Part shown: one piece after another, positions 1 through 8,957 of the stretch
Layout: each line of letters begins with the position of its first letter
Numbering within the stretch: position 1 is the stretch's first letter
Origin: Synechococcus sp. A18-25c
GTDB taxonomy: Bacteria > Cyanobacteriota > Cyanobacteriia > PCC-6307 > Cyanobiaceae
NCBI RefSeq assembly: GCF_014280035.1
Contig: NZ_CP047957.1
Span: 1,736,001-1,800,000 of the forward strand
Reading direction: 5' to 3'
DNA: 64,000 nucleotides
Notes under the pieces: model-generated
Seen by the model: only the letters and a program-made list of their open reading frames with translations
Databases searched by the model: none
Told to the model about the DNA's origin: nothing
Made by a program: the position numbers and the translations under genes

Positions 1-348
1 GAACTGGCACAGCGTGTGCTGGCCAGCACCTCCCCTGATGCCGGCCTGATCACCTTGCTGCACATTGTTGACCCCCGGTTCAACCGCACGGATCGGGCAC
101 GGATCGAGTGGGAACTGAGGCGCTGGCTACCGACCCAAGGCCAGACAACCAGCACCGTGGTCCAACTAGAGCGAGGACCGGGTGTGGAAACGAAGATCGA
201 ACGCCGCAGCCGTGATCACGATCTGGTGATTCTGCGATCGCAGAGGCGTCAGGTGGCTGGACTGCCAATCCCGGCCAGTGATCGAACTAGCAACCTGGTT
301 TCACTGCTGGATTGCGCTTCGATGGTGATCAGCGAACCGTTGACATGA
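1..348 (+). CDS. C-terminal end of a transporter-like protein with a USP-like tail (partial)
   Basis: The reading frame is open from base 1 and ends at a TGA at 346-348, so only the last 115 residues are visible. The segment runs from a beta strand-like stretch (LITLLHIVD) through a charged helix to HDLVILRSQR and a final hydrophobic strand, a layout that resembles the alpha/beta fold of universal stress domains found at the C-terminus of some cation or amino-acid transporters. No membrane segment lies in the visible part. The transporter assignment is inference from the general look of the tail; the missing N-terminus would decide it. It is followed 60 bp later by an LCP gene on the same strand. 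Confidence 0.5.
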   Translation, partial: ELAQRVLASTSPDAGLITLLHIVDPRFNRTDRARIEWELRRWLPTQGQTTSTVVQLERGPGVETKIERRSRDHDLVILRSQRRQVAGLPIPASDRTSNLVSLLDCASMVISEPLT

Positions 349-407
349 CCGCAAAGCGGCGTAATCCAATGCTTAAGAAAACGCAAATACTGGGCTAACC
401 TGATTAG

Positions 408-1310
408 ATGGACCAAGCGAAAAAAGTTCGCCCAGGAACCCTTCTTCTCTCAGCTGCCATTGGGCTGACTGGGGGGTTTCTGCTGGCCATTCCGCTGAGC
501 CGGTCCTTGACGACAGACGCTGGTGCACCGCCGCTGCTGCCGGTGAGCAATCCTTTTTCCTCCTGGTCTGTATTTGATAGCCGCGAAATTCTCGTGCTCG
601 GTGTCGACGAGGGAGGTGGCAATACCGACGCAATTTTCACCTTGCGTGTGGAAGGGGGGCGTACCTCCATCACGCAGATCCCCAGGGATAGTTACATCAA
701 CTCCCAAAGCTTTGGTCCAGTCAAGGCCAATGCTCTCTATGCCTACGGCGGCTTGGACGCGGTCAAATCCGAGCTGTCTCGATTGATGGACCGTCCAATC
801 AATCATCATATTTTGGTCAATCTCAATGGCATCCGAACCCTCAGCGATCTTGTCGGAGGTGTCGAAGTCGACGTGCCCAAACGGTTGTATTACCGCGATA
901 GCAGCCAGGGGCTGCTGATTGATCTGCAGCCAGGGCCGCAGGTGCTTCAAGGTGAAGACCTGGAAGGATTTCTGCGCTGGCGCCACGACGGTGAAGGTGA
1001 CCTAGGGCGCTTGGCACGCCAGCAACTCGTGCTGAGAAGCCTGTTTGGCTCCATGACCCGACCGGAAAACCTGGTGCGCTTGCCTGCACTGATCCAAGCC
1101 GCAGGTCAGAACCTCGACACTGATCTGGGCGCGATGGAACTGGGTGGCCTGATCACCGCCATGGGCATCACAGAACTGGAAACTGAGCGCCTTCCGGCAC
1201 GCCCCTTCTACAAAGACGGCATCAGCTATCTCGATACGGAATGGCCGGTGTACCAAAACGGTCGCAACGCCAGCGATTCGAGCGGTCAGCGTTACCCGTT
1301 CCTGTATTGA
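408..1310 (+). CDS. LCP (LytR-CpsA-Psr) family cell-envelope protein
   Basis: 300 residues. One N-terminal membrane segment (about residues 12-30) is followed by a periplasmic LCP domain. The family's key residues are present: the Asp of NTDAI (about 74), the Arg of IPRDSYI (about 93), KANALYAYGG, and the C-terminal basic cluster RWRHDGEGDLGRLARQQ (about 194-210). LCP enzymes transfer undecaprenyl-linked glycopolymers onto peptidoglycan or protein; in cyanobacteria the acceptor is not well known. ATG start; the next gene begins 16 bp downstream, so it may head the operon with the FUSC/TolC genes. A second, degenerate LCP paralogue lies at 33150-34145. Confidence 0.88.
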   Translation: MDQAKKVRPGTLLLSAAIGLTGGFLLAIPLSRSLTTDAGAPPLLPVSNPFSSWSVFDSREILVLGVDEGGGNTDAIFTLRVEGGRTSITQIPRDSYINSQSFGPVKANALYAYGGLDAVKSELSRLMDRPINHHILVNLNGIRTLSDLVGGVEVDVPKRLYYRDSSQGLLIDLQPGPQVLQGEDLEGFLRWRHDGEGDLGRLARQQLVLRSLFGSMTRPENLVRLPALIQAAGQNLDTDLGAMELGGLITAMGITELETERLPARPFYKDGISYLDTEWPVYQNGRNASDSSGQRYPFLY

Positions 1311-1326
1311 TCCACCGCCTCGATCC

Positions 1327-2268
1327 GTGAACGGGAATCTGCTGAGACAGAGCCTCAGGCTTGGGTTGAGCATCCTGATCACCTGTGCGATCGCACAGCA
1401 CTTTGACCGCATCACCTTTGCCTGGTATCCGCTGCTAGCGGTCACCTTCGTCATCGATGACCAGGACGAGAACAGTTTGCGGGCAGCGCGTGGACGAATT
1501 CTGGGGACGATCACCGGCGGCTTGGTCACCTTTCTGGTGCACACGATCATGTCCGGTTGGATCGGCATTCTCGTGAGCCTGCTGATCACCATCCCCCTGC
1601 TGCGACGTCTGGGCTGGAGCAACGGACTGTCCACCGCAGTGGTGGTCACGGTGATGTTCCTGAGCATCGATGCGTACACCAAGCTCGATTGGGCCTACGT
1701 GTTCAATCGCAGCCTCGACACCCTGGTGGGCATTCTCGTGGCGCTGCTCGTCGGCCGTCTGCTCTGGCCCAAAAACAGGATGACGCGCTTGCAAGCTGTG
1801 CATGAGCAACTCCATGCCCTGCTGCACGCTCGCGTGAAGGCCCACAGTCTGGCTTTGCAGGGACAAGCAGCAGCGCCAACACCCATCGCACCAGCCTTGA
1901 TCACCCGGCTGGTGCTCGAAATGCAAAGCATCATCGCGGTGGAACAAAGTTTGGGGCCACGCCACGTCAGTCGGCTCAATCGACGTCGCTGGCTCCAATG
2001 CCTGAGCCTGTGGCGCTGTCAACAGGTGCGCTGGATGCTGGTGGAGCGGCTGATCGAACGACTGCACAAGGACAATGGCGCCAACGAACTCCCGGTGCTG
2101 GGTCGCTACCTCGGAGCCGAGCCTCGAAGCCAAGAGCGCCTGAGCCTGGAGTCGGATGACGCTGGACTGTCCCTGGCCCAACGCATCGCCCTCGAGGAAC
2201 AGGTGACGCGATTCGGCAGGCTGCTGAACAGCCAGCAACGGCTGGATCGAGCTCGGGGACGGTCATGA
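1327..2268 (+). CDS. FUSC/aromatic-acid-exporter-like membrane protein, first half-size subunit
   Basis: 313 residues, GTG start. The first 160 residues carry about six hydrophobic segments (e.g. SILITCAIA, GILVSLLITIPLL, LVGILVALLVGRLLW) with the RAARGRILGTITGG motif typical of the FUSC/DUF939 superfamily; residues 165-313 form a soluble helical domain rich in Arg and Leu. Family members such as AaeB and YccS export aromatic acids or related solutes with a membrane-fusion partner. The usual FUSC protein is about 650-700 residues and has two such halves; here each half is a separate gene. The stop overlaps the start of the next FUSC gene by 4 bp (ATGA), so the two are translationally coupled and probably form a heterodimer. 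Substrate unknown. Confidence 0.75.
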   Translation: MNGNLLRQSLRLGLSILITCAIAQHFDRITFAWYPLLAVTFVIDDQDENSLRAARGRILGTITGGLVTFLVHTIMSGWIGILVSLLITIPLLRRLGWSNGLSTAVVVTVMFLSIDAYTKLDWAYVFNRSLDTLVGILVALLVGRLLWPKNRMTRLQAVHEQLHALLHARVKAHSLALQGQAAAPTPIAPALITRLVLEMQSIIAVEQSLGPRHVSRLNRRRWLQCLSLWRCQQVRWMLVERLIERLHKDNGANELPVLGRYLGAEPRSQERLSLESDDAGLSLAQRIALEEQVTRFGRLLNSQQRLDRARGRS

Positions 2269-3389
2269 AATCCTCCTCTGCGACCACCCGACCCTGGTTT
2301 GTCCGCTCCGACCTACGTCTTGCATTGGTGACGGGCCTCGGAGCGGCCTTTGGCTTGCTCAGCAGCATTCCCTTCGGTTATTACATCGCTCTCACCACCG
2401 GCGCAGTGCTCTCCGGCAGCTATGGGAACTCTCTACGACTGAGCATCCAGCGCTTGCTGGGATCGCTGATGGGAGTGGTCATCGTGGTCATCTTTTCCCG
2501 AGGCCTGGAATTGCCACTCCCCCTAGGTATCGGCCTGGCCATGGCCAGCGTGCGCCTGCTCGGTGGAGCCCTGGGTCTGCAGGTGGGTTACAAAGTCGCG
2601 GGCAACATCGTGATCATGGGCTGGCTGGTCCACAGCGCCGAAGAAACCACCTGGGGTTTCACCCGACTGTTTTGGACCGCGATCGGCATCCTGATTTCGC
2701 TCTGGGCAACCCGCTATGTGTGGCCCAGTGCAGCGATCCCTTCCCTGCACCGCCAGTTCGCTGCGTTCATCGACGAGATCATTCAGGAATTCAGCTTGGA
2801 GGTTGATCGCCTGGAAGCAGATGTGCCCACACGACTGTCCATGCGGCAGCGCCGAGAGCGGCGATCTCAGCTACTGGCAAAAATCAGTGCCATGAGAGTG
2901 CTTCAGACCACAGCACAAATGGAGCTTGGCGTGAACCCCGAGACGCATCCATTGCATCGGCTCTGGACTGAACTGGACTTGCTGATCTCCCAGCTGATGT
3001 CGGTGCTGGACGGCCTGCGCGGCCTGCCGGCTCCAATCCAAGCACCGTCGGCCATCAAGACGCTTCACCAAGAAGAAGCACGAGTGATCAGGCACCAGAT
3101 CCAGCTGCTGTCGCGCTTGGCCAAAATGCTGCGACAGCTCGATCCAGGCGCACGCCAATCGCTGGATTTGGAGTGCTTGAAGCCGCTGGATCTCACCCTG
3201 ACAGCCGCGGCCAAACAGATGACCACCAACCTGGAGAATCGCGTCGGCAGCGAAGCCCTCAGCAGCGTGCCGACGGCACGCATGCGGCAGATCGTTCAAC
3301 GCAGCTCACTGATCCGCCATGGAGCCTCCGTGTTGCATGACTGCCTTCCCGGCATGGCCGGATCGCAGCCTGTCACTGCCAATCGTTGA
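2265..3389 (+). CDS. FUSC/aromatic-acid-exporter-like membrane protein, second half-size subunit
   Basis: 374 residues. The N-terminal third has about six membrane segments (GLGAAFGLLSSIPFGYY, LLGSLMGVVIVVIFS, FWTAIGILISLWATRYVW) and the SLRLSIQRLLGSLMG motif characteristic of FUSC proteins; the rest is a long helical soluble domain with charged heptad-like stretches. It overlaps its FUSC neighbour by 4 bp upstream, and its TGA stop overlaps a TTG (3386) in the frame of the TolC gene, so all three genes look like one transcription unit. The arrangement suggests the inner-membrane pump of a tripartite efflux system; substrate cannot be told from sequence. Confidence 0.75.
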   Translation: MKSSSATTRPWFVRSDLRLALVTGLGAAFGLLSSIPFGYYIALTTGAVLSGSYGNSLRLSIQRLLGSLMGVVIVVIFSRGLELPLPLGIGLAMASVRLLGGALGLQVGYKVAGNIVIMGWLVHSAEETTWGFTRLFWTAIGILISLWATRYVWPSAAIPSLHRQFAAFIDEIIQEFSLEVDRLEADVPTRLSMRQRRERRSQLLAKISAMRVLQTTAQMELGVNPETHPLHRLWTELDLLISQLMSVLDGLRGLPAPIQAPSAIKTLHQEEARVIRHQIQLLSRLAKMLRQLDPGARQSLDLECLKPLDLTLTAAAKQMTTNLENRVGSEALSSVPTARMRQIVQRSSLIRHGASVLHDCLPGMAGSQPVTANR

Positions 3390-3424
3390 AGCCCGCCTGT
3401 GGCGGCAAGATCAGCGAAATTCGA

Positions 3425-5293
3425 ATGCACCATTACGTCTTGATCCGCTTGCTCATCAAGGGTTCCTTCGTGATTCCTGTGATGGGCATGCTGTGCCAAG
3501 TCGTGGCCAAGGCACAAACTCCGATCGATGCGGCACCACGCCTGAACGAAGGCGGCAGCGTGCGCCAGTTGGAGCGCAGTTGGGATCAGTTGAACCAGCA
3601 GTTGAACAGTCTGGACACCCTGCTGGGCCCCGCTCCCGCGCTGGAAGCCTCCGATGATCTGCGCAGTCCAGAGCTACCTCGCCGTTTGCTTCGCGCCAAT
3701 GAACCGGCCAGTGGATCGCTAAGCGACGACCAAAGCCTCCCAGATGCACCTCTGCAATTGCCGAATGCGCAAGAAGCAATCGCCGGACGCATTCGAGCCG
3801 TCAGCTTGGAGCAGGCGATCGCCATCGCCTTCCGCAACAACCCAAACCTAGAGATCCAACGCAATCAGATTGCAGCGCAAGCGGCCACGGTGGCTTCGCT
3901 GTCGGGGGCTTACTGGCCAACCATCAGTGTATTTGCCGATGTCGAAGGATTCCAGAGCGGCAGCAGCACCTATTCGCCCTACGGCAACAACAACTACGGC
4001 TTCGGGCCCATGTTTGTGGCCCAAGGGCAGGGAGAGAACGTCGCGCTTACCAAGAACGGCAACAGTGTCAGTAATCCATCCGCCGGTCCCTTCTATGTGC
4101 CCGCTGGCGGGGGCCTCTATGCCGTTGCCAATGGAGTGGATTCCGAAGCAGGACTTCAGCTCAACTATGCCGTGGTCGACTTTGCCCGCACCCCAAGGGT
4201 CCGAGCAGCCGAAGCGAGGCTGGAGCAATTCGAACAGCAATACGCCAACCAGCTCCGGGCCCTTCAGCTGGAGGTGAGTGAGGCGTATTACCAGCTGCAG
4301 CGTGATGAGCAGTTGGTACGCATCCGCGATGCCGTGGTGCGCACCGACCTCATCGTGCTGGAAGACACCCTCAACCTCAAGCAGGCCGGTCTCGTGCCAA
4401 GGGTGGATCTGCTGCGCCGCAGCGCCACCCTGTCAATCGACGAAGAAGCCTTGATTCAGGCGCTGGCAGACCGTGCCATCGCCCGACGCGCGCTCTGGAC
4501 GGTGATGAATCTTCCATCCGATGTCACGCCAAGCGCAGCGGATGCGATCACCCTGGCGCCAGCCTGGCCCTTAAACCTTGAGCAATCACTGCTCGCGGCC
4601 TATGACAGCAATCCAGAGCTGGCTGCAATCCTGGCCACACGGCGGGCTCTAGCCCTGCAACAGGATGAAACGGCAGCACAGCTCCTTCCTCAGCTCAGTC
4701 TGTTTGCCTCCGTAGGTGGTCTGGCATCGGTGGAACGACTCTTCGACCTCTCCATCAGTGGAGGCGGATGTTGCGGCTCCACCTTCCTACCCTTGGAACA
4801 AGTGGCCGGTTACGACTGGTCCGTCGGACTCGCGTTCAACTGGATGATTTTTAATGCCGGTGCGACGTCTAACGCCATCAAGGCGTTAGCCCTTCAGGAG
4901 GAAGCCGCAAGCCAGGCCTATGCAGCGACGCGCAATCAGATTCGTCTTCGCCTGGAGCGCGCCTTTCTCAACCACGAAGCAAGCCTCGCCAAGCTCCTTT
5001 CGTCTCGGCGAGCAGTGGGAGCTGGCAAGGAAGCGTTTCGCGACAGCTCATTGCGCTACAAAACGGGCCTGAGCAATGAAGTGGATCTTTCGGTCACGCA
5101 GACCCAACTGGTGGAAGCGTTGGTGAACCGCTTAACAGCCACCGTGGACGTGAATGTGACCTACGCCAGGCTGCTACGTGAATTGCTGCCGATGCCGCGG
5201 GATCCTGAGCTTGCCGTGCCAACGACAATCACTCTTGAAGGGTTCTCTCCTCAGGAGTTGGGGCGTGATGCCCACCAGCGTTCGACGCGGTAG
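3425..5293 (+). CDS. TolC-family outer-membrane efflux protein
   Basis: 622 residues from the ATG at 3425; a TTG at 3386 in the same frame overlaps the previous stop and would add 13 residues. The ATG start is preferred because it gives a clean signal peptide (hydrophobic core VIPVMGMLCQVV, cleavage near AKA-Q). After a linker of about 100 residues come two outer-membrane-efflux repeats: the first with LEQAIAIAFRNNPNLEIQRNQIAAQ, the second with LEQSLLAAYDSNPELAAI, each followed by long Ala/Gln/Leu coiled-coil helices and strand segments, as in TolC. Family members form trimeric outer-membrane and periplasmic channels for tripartite pumps and type I secretion. The 3' end overlaps the convergent small membrane gene by 43 bp. 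Confidence 0.88.
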   Translation: MHHYVLIRLLIKGSFVIPVMGMLCQVVAKAQTPIDAAPRLNEGGSVRQLERSWDQLNQQLNSLDTLLGPAPALEASDDLRSPELPRRLLRANEPASGSLSDDQSLPDAPLQLPNAQEAIAGRIRAVSLEQAIAIAFRNNPNLEIQRNQIAAQAATVASLSGAYWPTISVFADVEGFQSGSSTYSPYGNNNYGFGPMFVAQGQGENVALTKNGNSVSNPSAGPFYVPAGGGLYAVANGVDSEAGLQLNYAVVDFARTPRVRAAEARLEQFEQQYANQLRALQLEVSEAYYQLQRDEQLVRIRDAVVRTDLIVLEDTLNLKQAGLVPRVDLLRRSATLSIDEEALIQALADRAIARRALWTVMNLPSDVTPSAADAITLAPAWPLNLEQSLLAAYDSNPELAAILATRRALALQQDETAAQLLPQLSLFASVGGLASVERLFDLSISGGGCCGSTFLPLEQVAGYDWSVGLAFNWMIFNAGATSNAIKALALQEEAASQAYAATRNQIRLRLERAFLNHEASLAKLLSSRRAVGAGKEAFRDSSLRYKTGLSNEVDLSVTQTQLVEALVNRLTATVDVNVTYARLLRELLPMPRDPELAVPTTITLEGFSPQELGRDAHQRSTR

Positions 5294-5424
5294 CCGAAGA
5301 TCACCAGAAAGACGACCAGCCAGAACCACACCTCCGGTGGATTGGCATTGAGAAGAATCACGAGGAGAACCACTTCTGCAATCAGCCAGGGCAACTCCTG
5401 ACGCAACAGGGGGCGGAGAGTCAT
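5251..5424 (-). CDS. small two-helix membrane protein, unknown
   Basis: 57 residues from an ATG at 5424. It has a basic start (MTLRPLLRQE), two hydrophobic stretches (LIAEVVLLVILL and VWFWLVVFLVIFGY) separated by NANPPE, and a basic tail (RVERWWASR), so it should span the inner membrane twice. It begins 16 bp after the stop of the HlyD-type gene and is read in the same direction, which argues for co-transcription. Small hydrophobic partners accompany some FUSC exporters (AaeX with AaeAB), but I see no sequence likeness to AaeX. Its last 43 bp overlap the convergent tolC-like gene. No recognised domain. Confidence 0.6.
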   Translation of the reverse strand: MTLRPLLRQELPWLIAEVVLLVILLNANPPEVWFWLVVFLVIFGYRVERWWASRPNS

Positions 5425-5440
5425 TGAAGGCGCAGAATTA

Positions 5441-6769
5441 CTAAATGGTTCCGGGCTGCCGTAGGAACGGCAGATCCCAGAGTCGATCGATGCGCAGGGT
5501 GCGGAAGCCACCGGTGAGCGAGCGCAGACCGGGAATGATGTAAGTAACCGGTGAACGCCACTCCACATAGGCGAAGGTGTCGATGGTGAGTCCGTCCCGG
5601 ATCGGGAAGACCCCACTGCCATTGGAGAGGGTCCAGCGGTAACCGTCATCGCTGCGTGCATCGCGATCCAGTTCAATCTCAGCGCGCATCACCGGACCGT
5701 TTTTGACGAGGGCCTCAGCCAACTGGCTGTTACCGACGGTGGTGGCGATATCCTCCCGGGTCGCCGGAAGGCTGAGCACGCTGCTAACCGTCCCCTCAAT
5801 CCCACCAAACCGTCCCCGTTGATTCCACAACGGCACCACCTCCACAGGCAACCCGATCGGCAAGCGGCGAGCATCGGCGGGTGGGAAGTAGGCAACAGCC
5901 ATCAGATCACCACCGGTTTTGCGCTGATCAGTATCGGGGCTGGCACTGCGACCGATAGTGCCGAGGCGGTCACCGGTCTTGACGGTTTGGCCCTGGATAA
6001 CCTGCAAATCCAGCACAGCACCACTGCGCTCAGCGGTGACGTTGCCATCGAAGGCGATGCGGGCCTCAGTCACGGCGATTTCTCGCTTGAGATCATCGAT
6101 CTGGAAGCGTCGATCTAGGCGTTCGGTCTCAATCTCCAGCTTGATCTGCTGAAAGGCTGTGATCTCATCCTTTCGCTGGATTTTGATGTCATCCAGCTGA
6201 ACGCTGGTGGTGGTCAGCCCCTGTTCAGCAGACACCACAGCTCTGGAGAGCGGTGCAACCACTTCGCGTTGGGCCAACCAGCTGAGGTTCTCAACTTTGG
6301 TGTTGTAGATCGACTGCAGGTTGGTCAGCCGCTTCTGATCGTCATCCAGCTTGGCGAGCGCCGTGTCAAGAGCCGCCTGGGCTGTCCGAATCCGCAGCGC
6401 GTCGCGCGCATCCAGTTCCTCGTTCTGGCGCTCCAACTGACGCAGGTTGCCGTTCTGTTGATCCAGCTGTCGTTCCAGAACAGGGAGATACAGGGTCATC
6501 AGCACCTGCCCCTTGCTGACGCGATCGCCCACCTTGGTGTTGATCCGCTGCACCTGCCCGCCCGAACGGGCATTGAGAATCCCGGCATTGTCTGGATAGA
6601 TCAGAACACCGCGGCCCTCCACCTGCGTGGGAACGGGCCAGAACAGCAGCCAGAACCCGAACAGGCCGCCAACACCCGCCAACGCAACACCAACCTGGTG
6701 GTGATCCGAGAGCCCATTCCATCGGCTCTTGAGTCGCGCAACACGGGAGGAGGTGGTCATGGCAGCCAT
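5441..6769 (-). CDS. HlyD-family membrane-fusion (adaptor) protein
   Basis: 442 residues. A short basic cytosolic N-terminus is followed by one membrane segment (about residues 28-48), a biotinyl-lipoyl strand region (GILNARSGGQVQRI, VGDRVSKGQVLM), a very long coiled-coil hairpin (about 110-240, many Gln/Arg/Leu), a second lipoyl half (AERSGAVLDLQVIQGQTV) and a beta-barrel C-terminal part. This order is that of adaptor proteins for type I secretion or FUSC/RND pumps. The overall build also recalls the HlyD-like subunit of NHLM-type bacteriocin exporters, but no peptidase-ABC transporter is in the window, so the nearby FUSC pair and TolC protein are the more likely partners. ATG at 6769; a second ATG lies three codons in. 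Confidence 0.8.
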   Translation of the reverse strand: MAAMTTSSRVARLKSRWNGLSDHHQVGVALAGVGGLFGFWLLFWPVPTQVEGRGVLIYPDNAGILNARSGGQVQRINTKVGDRVSKGQVLMTLYLPVLERQLDQQNGNLRQLERQNEELDARDALRIRTAQAALDTALAKLDDDQKRLTNLQSIYNTKVENLSWLAQREVVAPLSRAVVSAEQGLTTTSVQLDDIKIQRKDEITAFQQIKLEIETERLDRRFQIDDLKREIAVTEARIAFDGNVTAERSGAVLDLQVIQGQTVKTGDRLGTIGRSASPDTDQRKTGGDLMAVAYFPPADARRLPIGLPVEVVPLWNQRGRFGGIEGTVSSVLSLPATREDIATTVGNSQLAEALVKNGPVMRAEIELDRDARSDDGYRWTLSNGSGVFPIRDGLTIDTFAYVEWRSPVTYIIPGLRSLTGGFRTLRIDRLWDLPFLRQPGTI

Positions 6770-6832
6770 CTTGGAGGGGATGGACAGCCGTTGCCGTTCA
6801 GCGGAGGACAGTTCCGATCAACGGTTCGCGAT

Positions 6833-7387
6833 TTAGATCAGCAGCGTGAACGAATGAATCACCGATTCGAACAGACCCTTCACCTTGGGCCAGCGCTCTT
6901 CATTGGTGCTCGTCGCCAGCGTGTAAAGGCGACCTCGATCCACCACCACCGTGGCCAGTTCGTGGCGATCACGGTCTTGCAGGTGAACGGCAAATTCGAG
7001 GTCGTAGAAGATATGCCCCTCGGAATCCCGCTCACTGGCCTCGATCAGATCAGCATCGCGCCCGCTGCCATCTGGTGCGATCACCTCACGCCGAAGCCGC
7101 TCACCGACCGCCACGGCACTCCCGAGACTCTCCAGGTCATCGTCGGCATCGACATCCGAAACGACCAGGCTGACCGTTTCATCACTGTTGATCAGATCGT
7201 GGAACACCACCGCAGGGCCTCCGGTGACCGCCACCCGCGTCCAGCCGGTCGGATACAGGAAGGCATAACGGCCATCAGGACTCTTGAACGAGTTCAGACC
7301 GGCAGCGGCACCACCACAGGCACTGAGCGTGATGACGCAAAGCAGAACAAGCAGGGACCGGAGCGGACGTCGCAGCATGGAGCGCAT
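6833..7387 (-). CDS. psbP: photosystem II lipoprotein PsbP (CyanoP)
   Basis: 184 residues from the ATG at 7387; another ATG three codons later and one 13 codons upstream are possible. The chosen start gives a normal lipoprotein signal: basic RRPLR, hydrophobic LLVLLCVIT, lipobox LSAC, so the mature protein should be lipid-anchored on the lumenal side. The body has the PsbP hallmarks FKSPDGRYAFLYPTGW near the N-terminus, VVFHDLI, DLEFAV and a C-terminal LYTLATSTNEERW. CyanoP assists photosystem II assembly. It is divergent from recR, 74 bp away. The HlyD-type gene lies 63 bp downstream on the same strand. Confidence 0.9.
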   Translation of the reverse strand: MRSMLRRPLRSLLVLLCVITLSACGGAAAGLNSFKSPDGRYAFLYPTGWTRVAVTGGPAVVFHDLINSDETVSLVVSDVDADDDLESLGSAVAVGERLRREVIAPDGSGRDADLIEASERDSEGHIFYDLEFAVHLQDRDRHELATVVVDRGRLYTLATSTNEERWPKVKGLFESVIHSFTLLI

Positions 7388-7461
7388 GAAGAGAAGGGCC
7401 GGATGCCGGCATTCTGCCCGTCCCATCCCCTGCCTAGATTTTCTCCACCTGCCAAAGAGCT

Positions 7462-8061
7462 CTGAGCGGCTTCACCCGACCCCTGGCTCGGCTGATTGAT
7501 CAGTTCGAGCGATTGCCGGGGATCGGTCCCCGCACCGCCCAACGACTGGCCCTGCATCTGCTGCGGCAGCCGGAAGAACAGATCCGCAGCTTTGCGGACG
7601 CACTCCTGGCAGCACGGACCCAGGTGGGCCAATGCCAGACCTGTTTTCATCTCAGCGCCGACCCCACCTGCGAGATCTGCCGAAACCCCGAACGCTCCAA
7701 TGGTCAGATTTGCGTGGTGGCCGATTCTCGCGATCTGCTCGCCCTGGAACGCACCCGAGAATTCAGTGGGCGCTATCACGTACTGGGTGGCCTGATCTCA
7801 CCGATGGATGGCATCGGACCGGATCTTCTCCAGATCAGCAGCCTGGTGAAACGGGTTGCCGACGACAACATCGAAGAAGTCATTCTGGCCCTGACCCCCA
7901 GCGTCGAAGGCGACACCACCAGCCTGTATGTCGCCCGGCTGCTGAAGCCTTTCACACGGGTTAGCCGGATCGCTTACGGCTTACCGGTGGGAAGCGAGCT
8001 GGAATACGCCGACGACGTCACCCTCAGCCGGGCCCTGGAAGGACGACGGGTTGTGGAATGA
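7462..8061 (+). CDS. recR: recombination mediator RecR
   Basis: About 199 residues. Order of parts: helix-hairpin-helix ([20 protein letters not shown]), C4 zinc finger (CQTCFH ... CEIC), Toprim domain ([28 protein letters not shown]) and C-terminal Walker-like [14 protein letters not shown]. RecR works with RecF/RecO to load RecA on gapped DNA. The start is odd: the frame is open from 7438 (after TAG at 7435), but the only ATG/GTG/TTG before the conserved PGIGPR is a TTG at 7513, which would cut off the [11 protein letters not shown] segment conserved in RecR. I therefore place the start at the CTG at 7462; an ATT at 7438 is the alternative. The stop overlaps lipA by 4 bp. Confidence 0.85.
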   Translation: MSGFTRPLARLIDQFERLPGIGPRTAQRLALHLLRQPEEQIRSFADALLAARTQVGQCQTCFHLSADPTCEICRNPERSNGQICVVADSRDLLALERTREFSGRYHVLGGLISPMDGIGPDLLQISSLVKRVADDNIEEVILALTPSVEGDTTSLYVARLLKPFTRVSRIAYGLPVGSELEYADDVTLSRALEGRRVVE

Positions 8062-8957
8062 GCCAGTACTCCGCTATCCCACCCAAGGAACGCCTGCCGG
8101 AATGGCTGCGCCGCCCGCTGGGCGATGCCTCAGCAATGGAACGGGTACAACAGCTGGTGAAGCGCAATGGCTTGCACACCATTTGCGAGGAAGGCCGCTG
8201 TCCGAACCGGGGCGAGTGCTACGCAGCAGGCACAGCCACGTTTTTGCTTGGGGGGGCGATCTGCACCCGCAGCTGCGCGTTCTGCCAGGTGGACAAAGGC
8301 CAAGCTCCGGAGCCCATCAACACGCACGAACCGAAGCGCGTCGCTGATGCTGTCATCGCCATGAACCTGCGCTACGTGGTGCTCACCGCCGTAGCTCGCG
8401 ATGATCTTGACGACCATGGCGCGTCGCTGTTCACCTCCGCCATGGCAGCGATTCGGGAACGCAACCCACTGATCGACATCGAGGTGCTGACACCCGATTT
8501 CTGGGGGGGACATGCCGATCATGCGGCAGCCGTCTCCGCCCAGCGGCAGCGCTTGGAGACCGTGCTGAAGGCTGAGCCGGTGTGTTTCAACCACAACCTG
8601 GAGACCGTGCAGCGTCTCCAGGGGATCGTGCGCCGCGGGGCCACCTACGCGCGCTCGCTCGCTCTGCTGGCAGCGTCACGCGCCTTGGCACCCCACATCC
8701 CGACCAAAAGCGGGCTCATGCTGGGTCTCGGGGAGACGCGCGATGAAGTGATCGCGACGATGCGCGATCTCAGGGCCGTGGACTGCCAACGCGTGACGCT
8801 CGGCCAATACCTGCGTCCATCCCTAGCCCATTTGCCCGTCGATCGTTACTGGCATCCCGACGAATTTGACGAGCTAGGGGCCATCGCCCGGGAGCTGGGC
8901 TTTGCGGTGGTGCGCAGCGGACCGCTGGTGCGCAGCAGCTATCACGCAGCGAGCTGA
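8058..8957 (+). CDS. lipA: lipoyl synthase
   Basis: 299 residues, ATG overlapping the recR stop (ATGA). LipA inserts two sulfurs into octanoyl groups on lipoyl-dependent dehydrogenases. Both iron-sulfur sites are visible: the auxiliary cluster ligands [12 protein letters not shown], the radical-SAM CTRSCAFC, and the C-terminal RSSYHA that supplies the serine ligand of the auxiliary cluster. Other family signatures are [21 protein letters not shown] and LTLGQYLRP-like TLGQYLRPS. Cyanobacteria often have two LipA copies; only this one lies here. Its last 16 bp overlap the convergent gene at 8942. Confidence 0.95.
   Translation: MSQYSAIPPKERLPEWLRRPLGDASAMERVQQLVKRNGLHTICEEGRCPNRGECYAAGTATFLLGGAICTRSCAFCQVDKGQAPEPINTHEPKRVADAVIAMNLRYVVLTAVARDDLDDHGASLFTSAMAAIRERNPLIDIEVLTPDFWGGHADHAAAVSAQRQRLETVLKAEPVCFNHNLETVQRLQGIVRRGATYARSLALLAASRALAPHIPTKSGLMLGLGETRDEVIATMRDLRAVDCQRVTLGQYLRPSLAHLPVDRYWHPDEFDELGAIARELGFAVVRSGPLVRSSYHAAS

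Noticed and set aside
1387-1394. GCGATCGC (HIP1-type) octamers, also at 3815-3822 and 26092-26099
   Set aside because: The octamer is common in many cyanobacteria; a handful in 64 kb gives no reason to call a special site.
6269-7465. A 398-codon rightward open frame
   Set aside because: It lies antisense to the HlyD and psbP genes, has a His/Gln/Arg-rich composition typical of reverse readings, and no domain.
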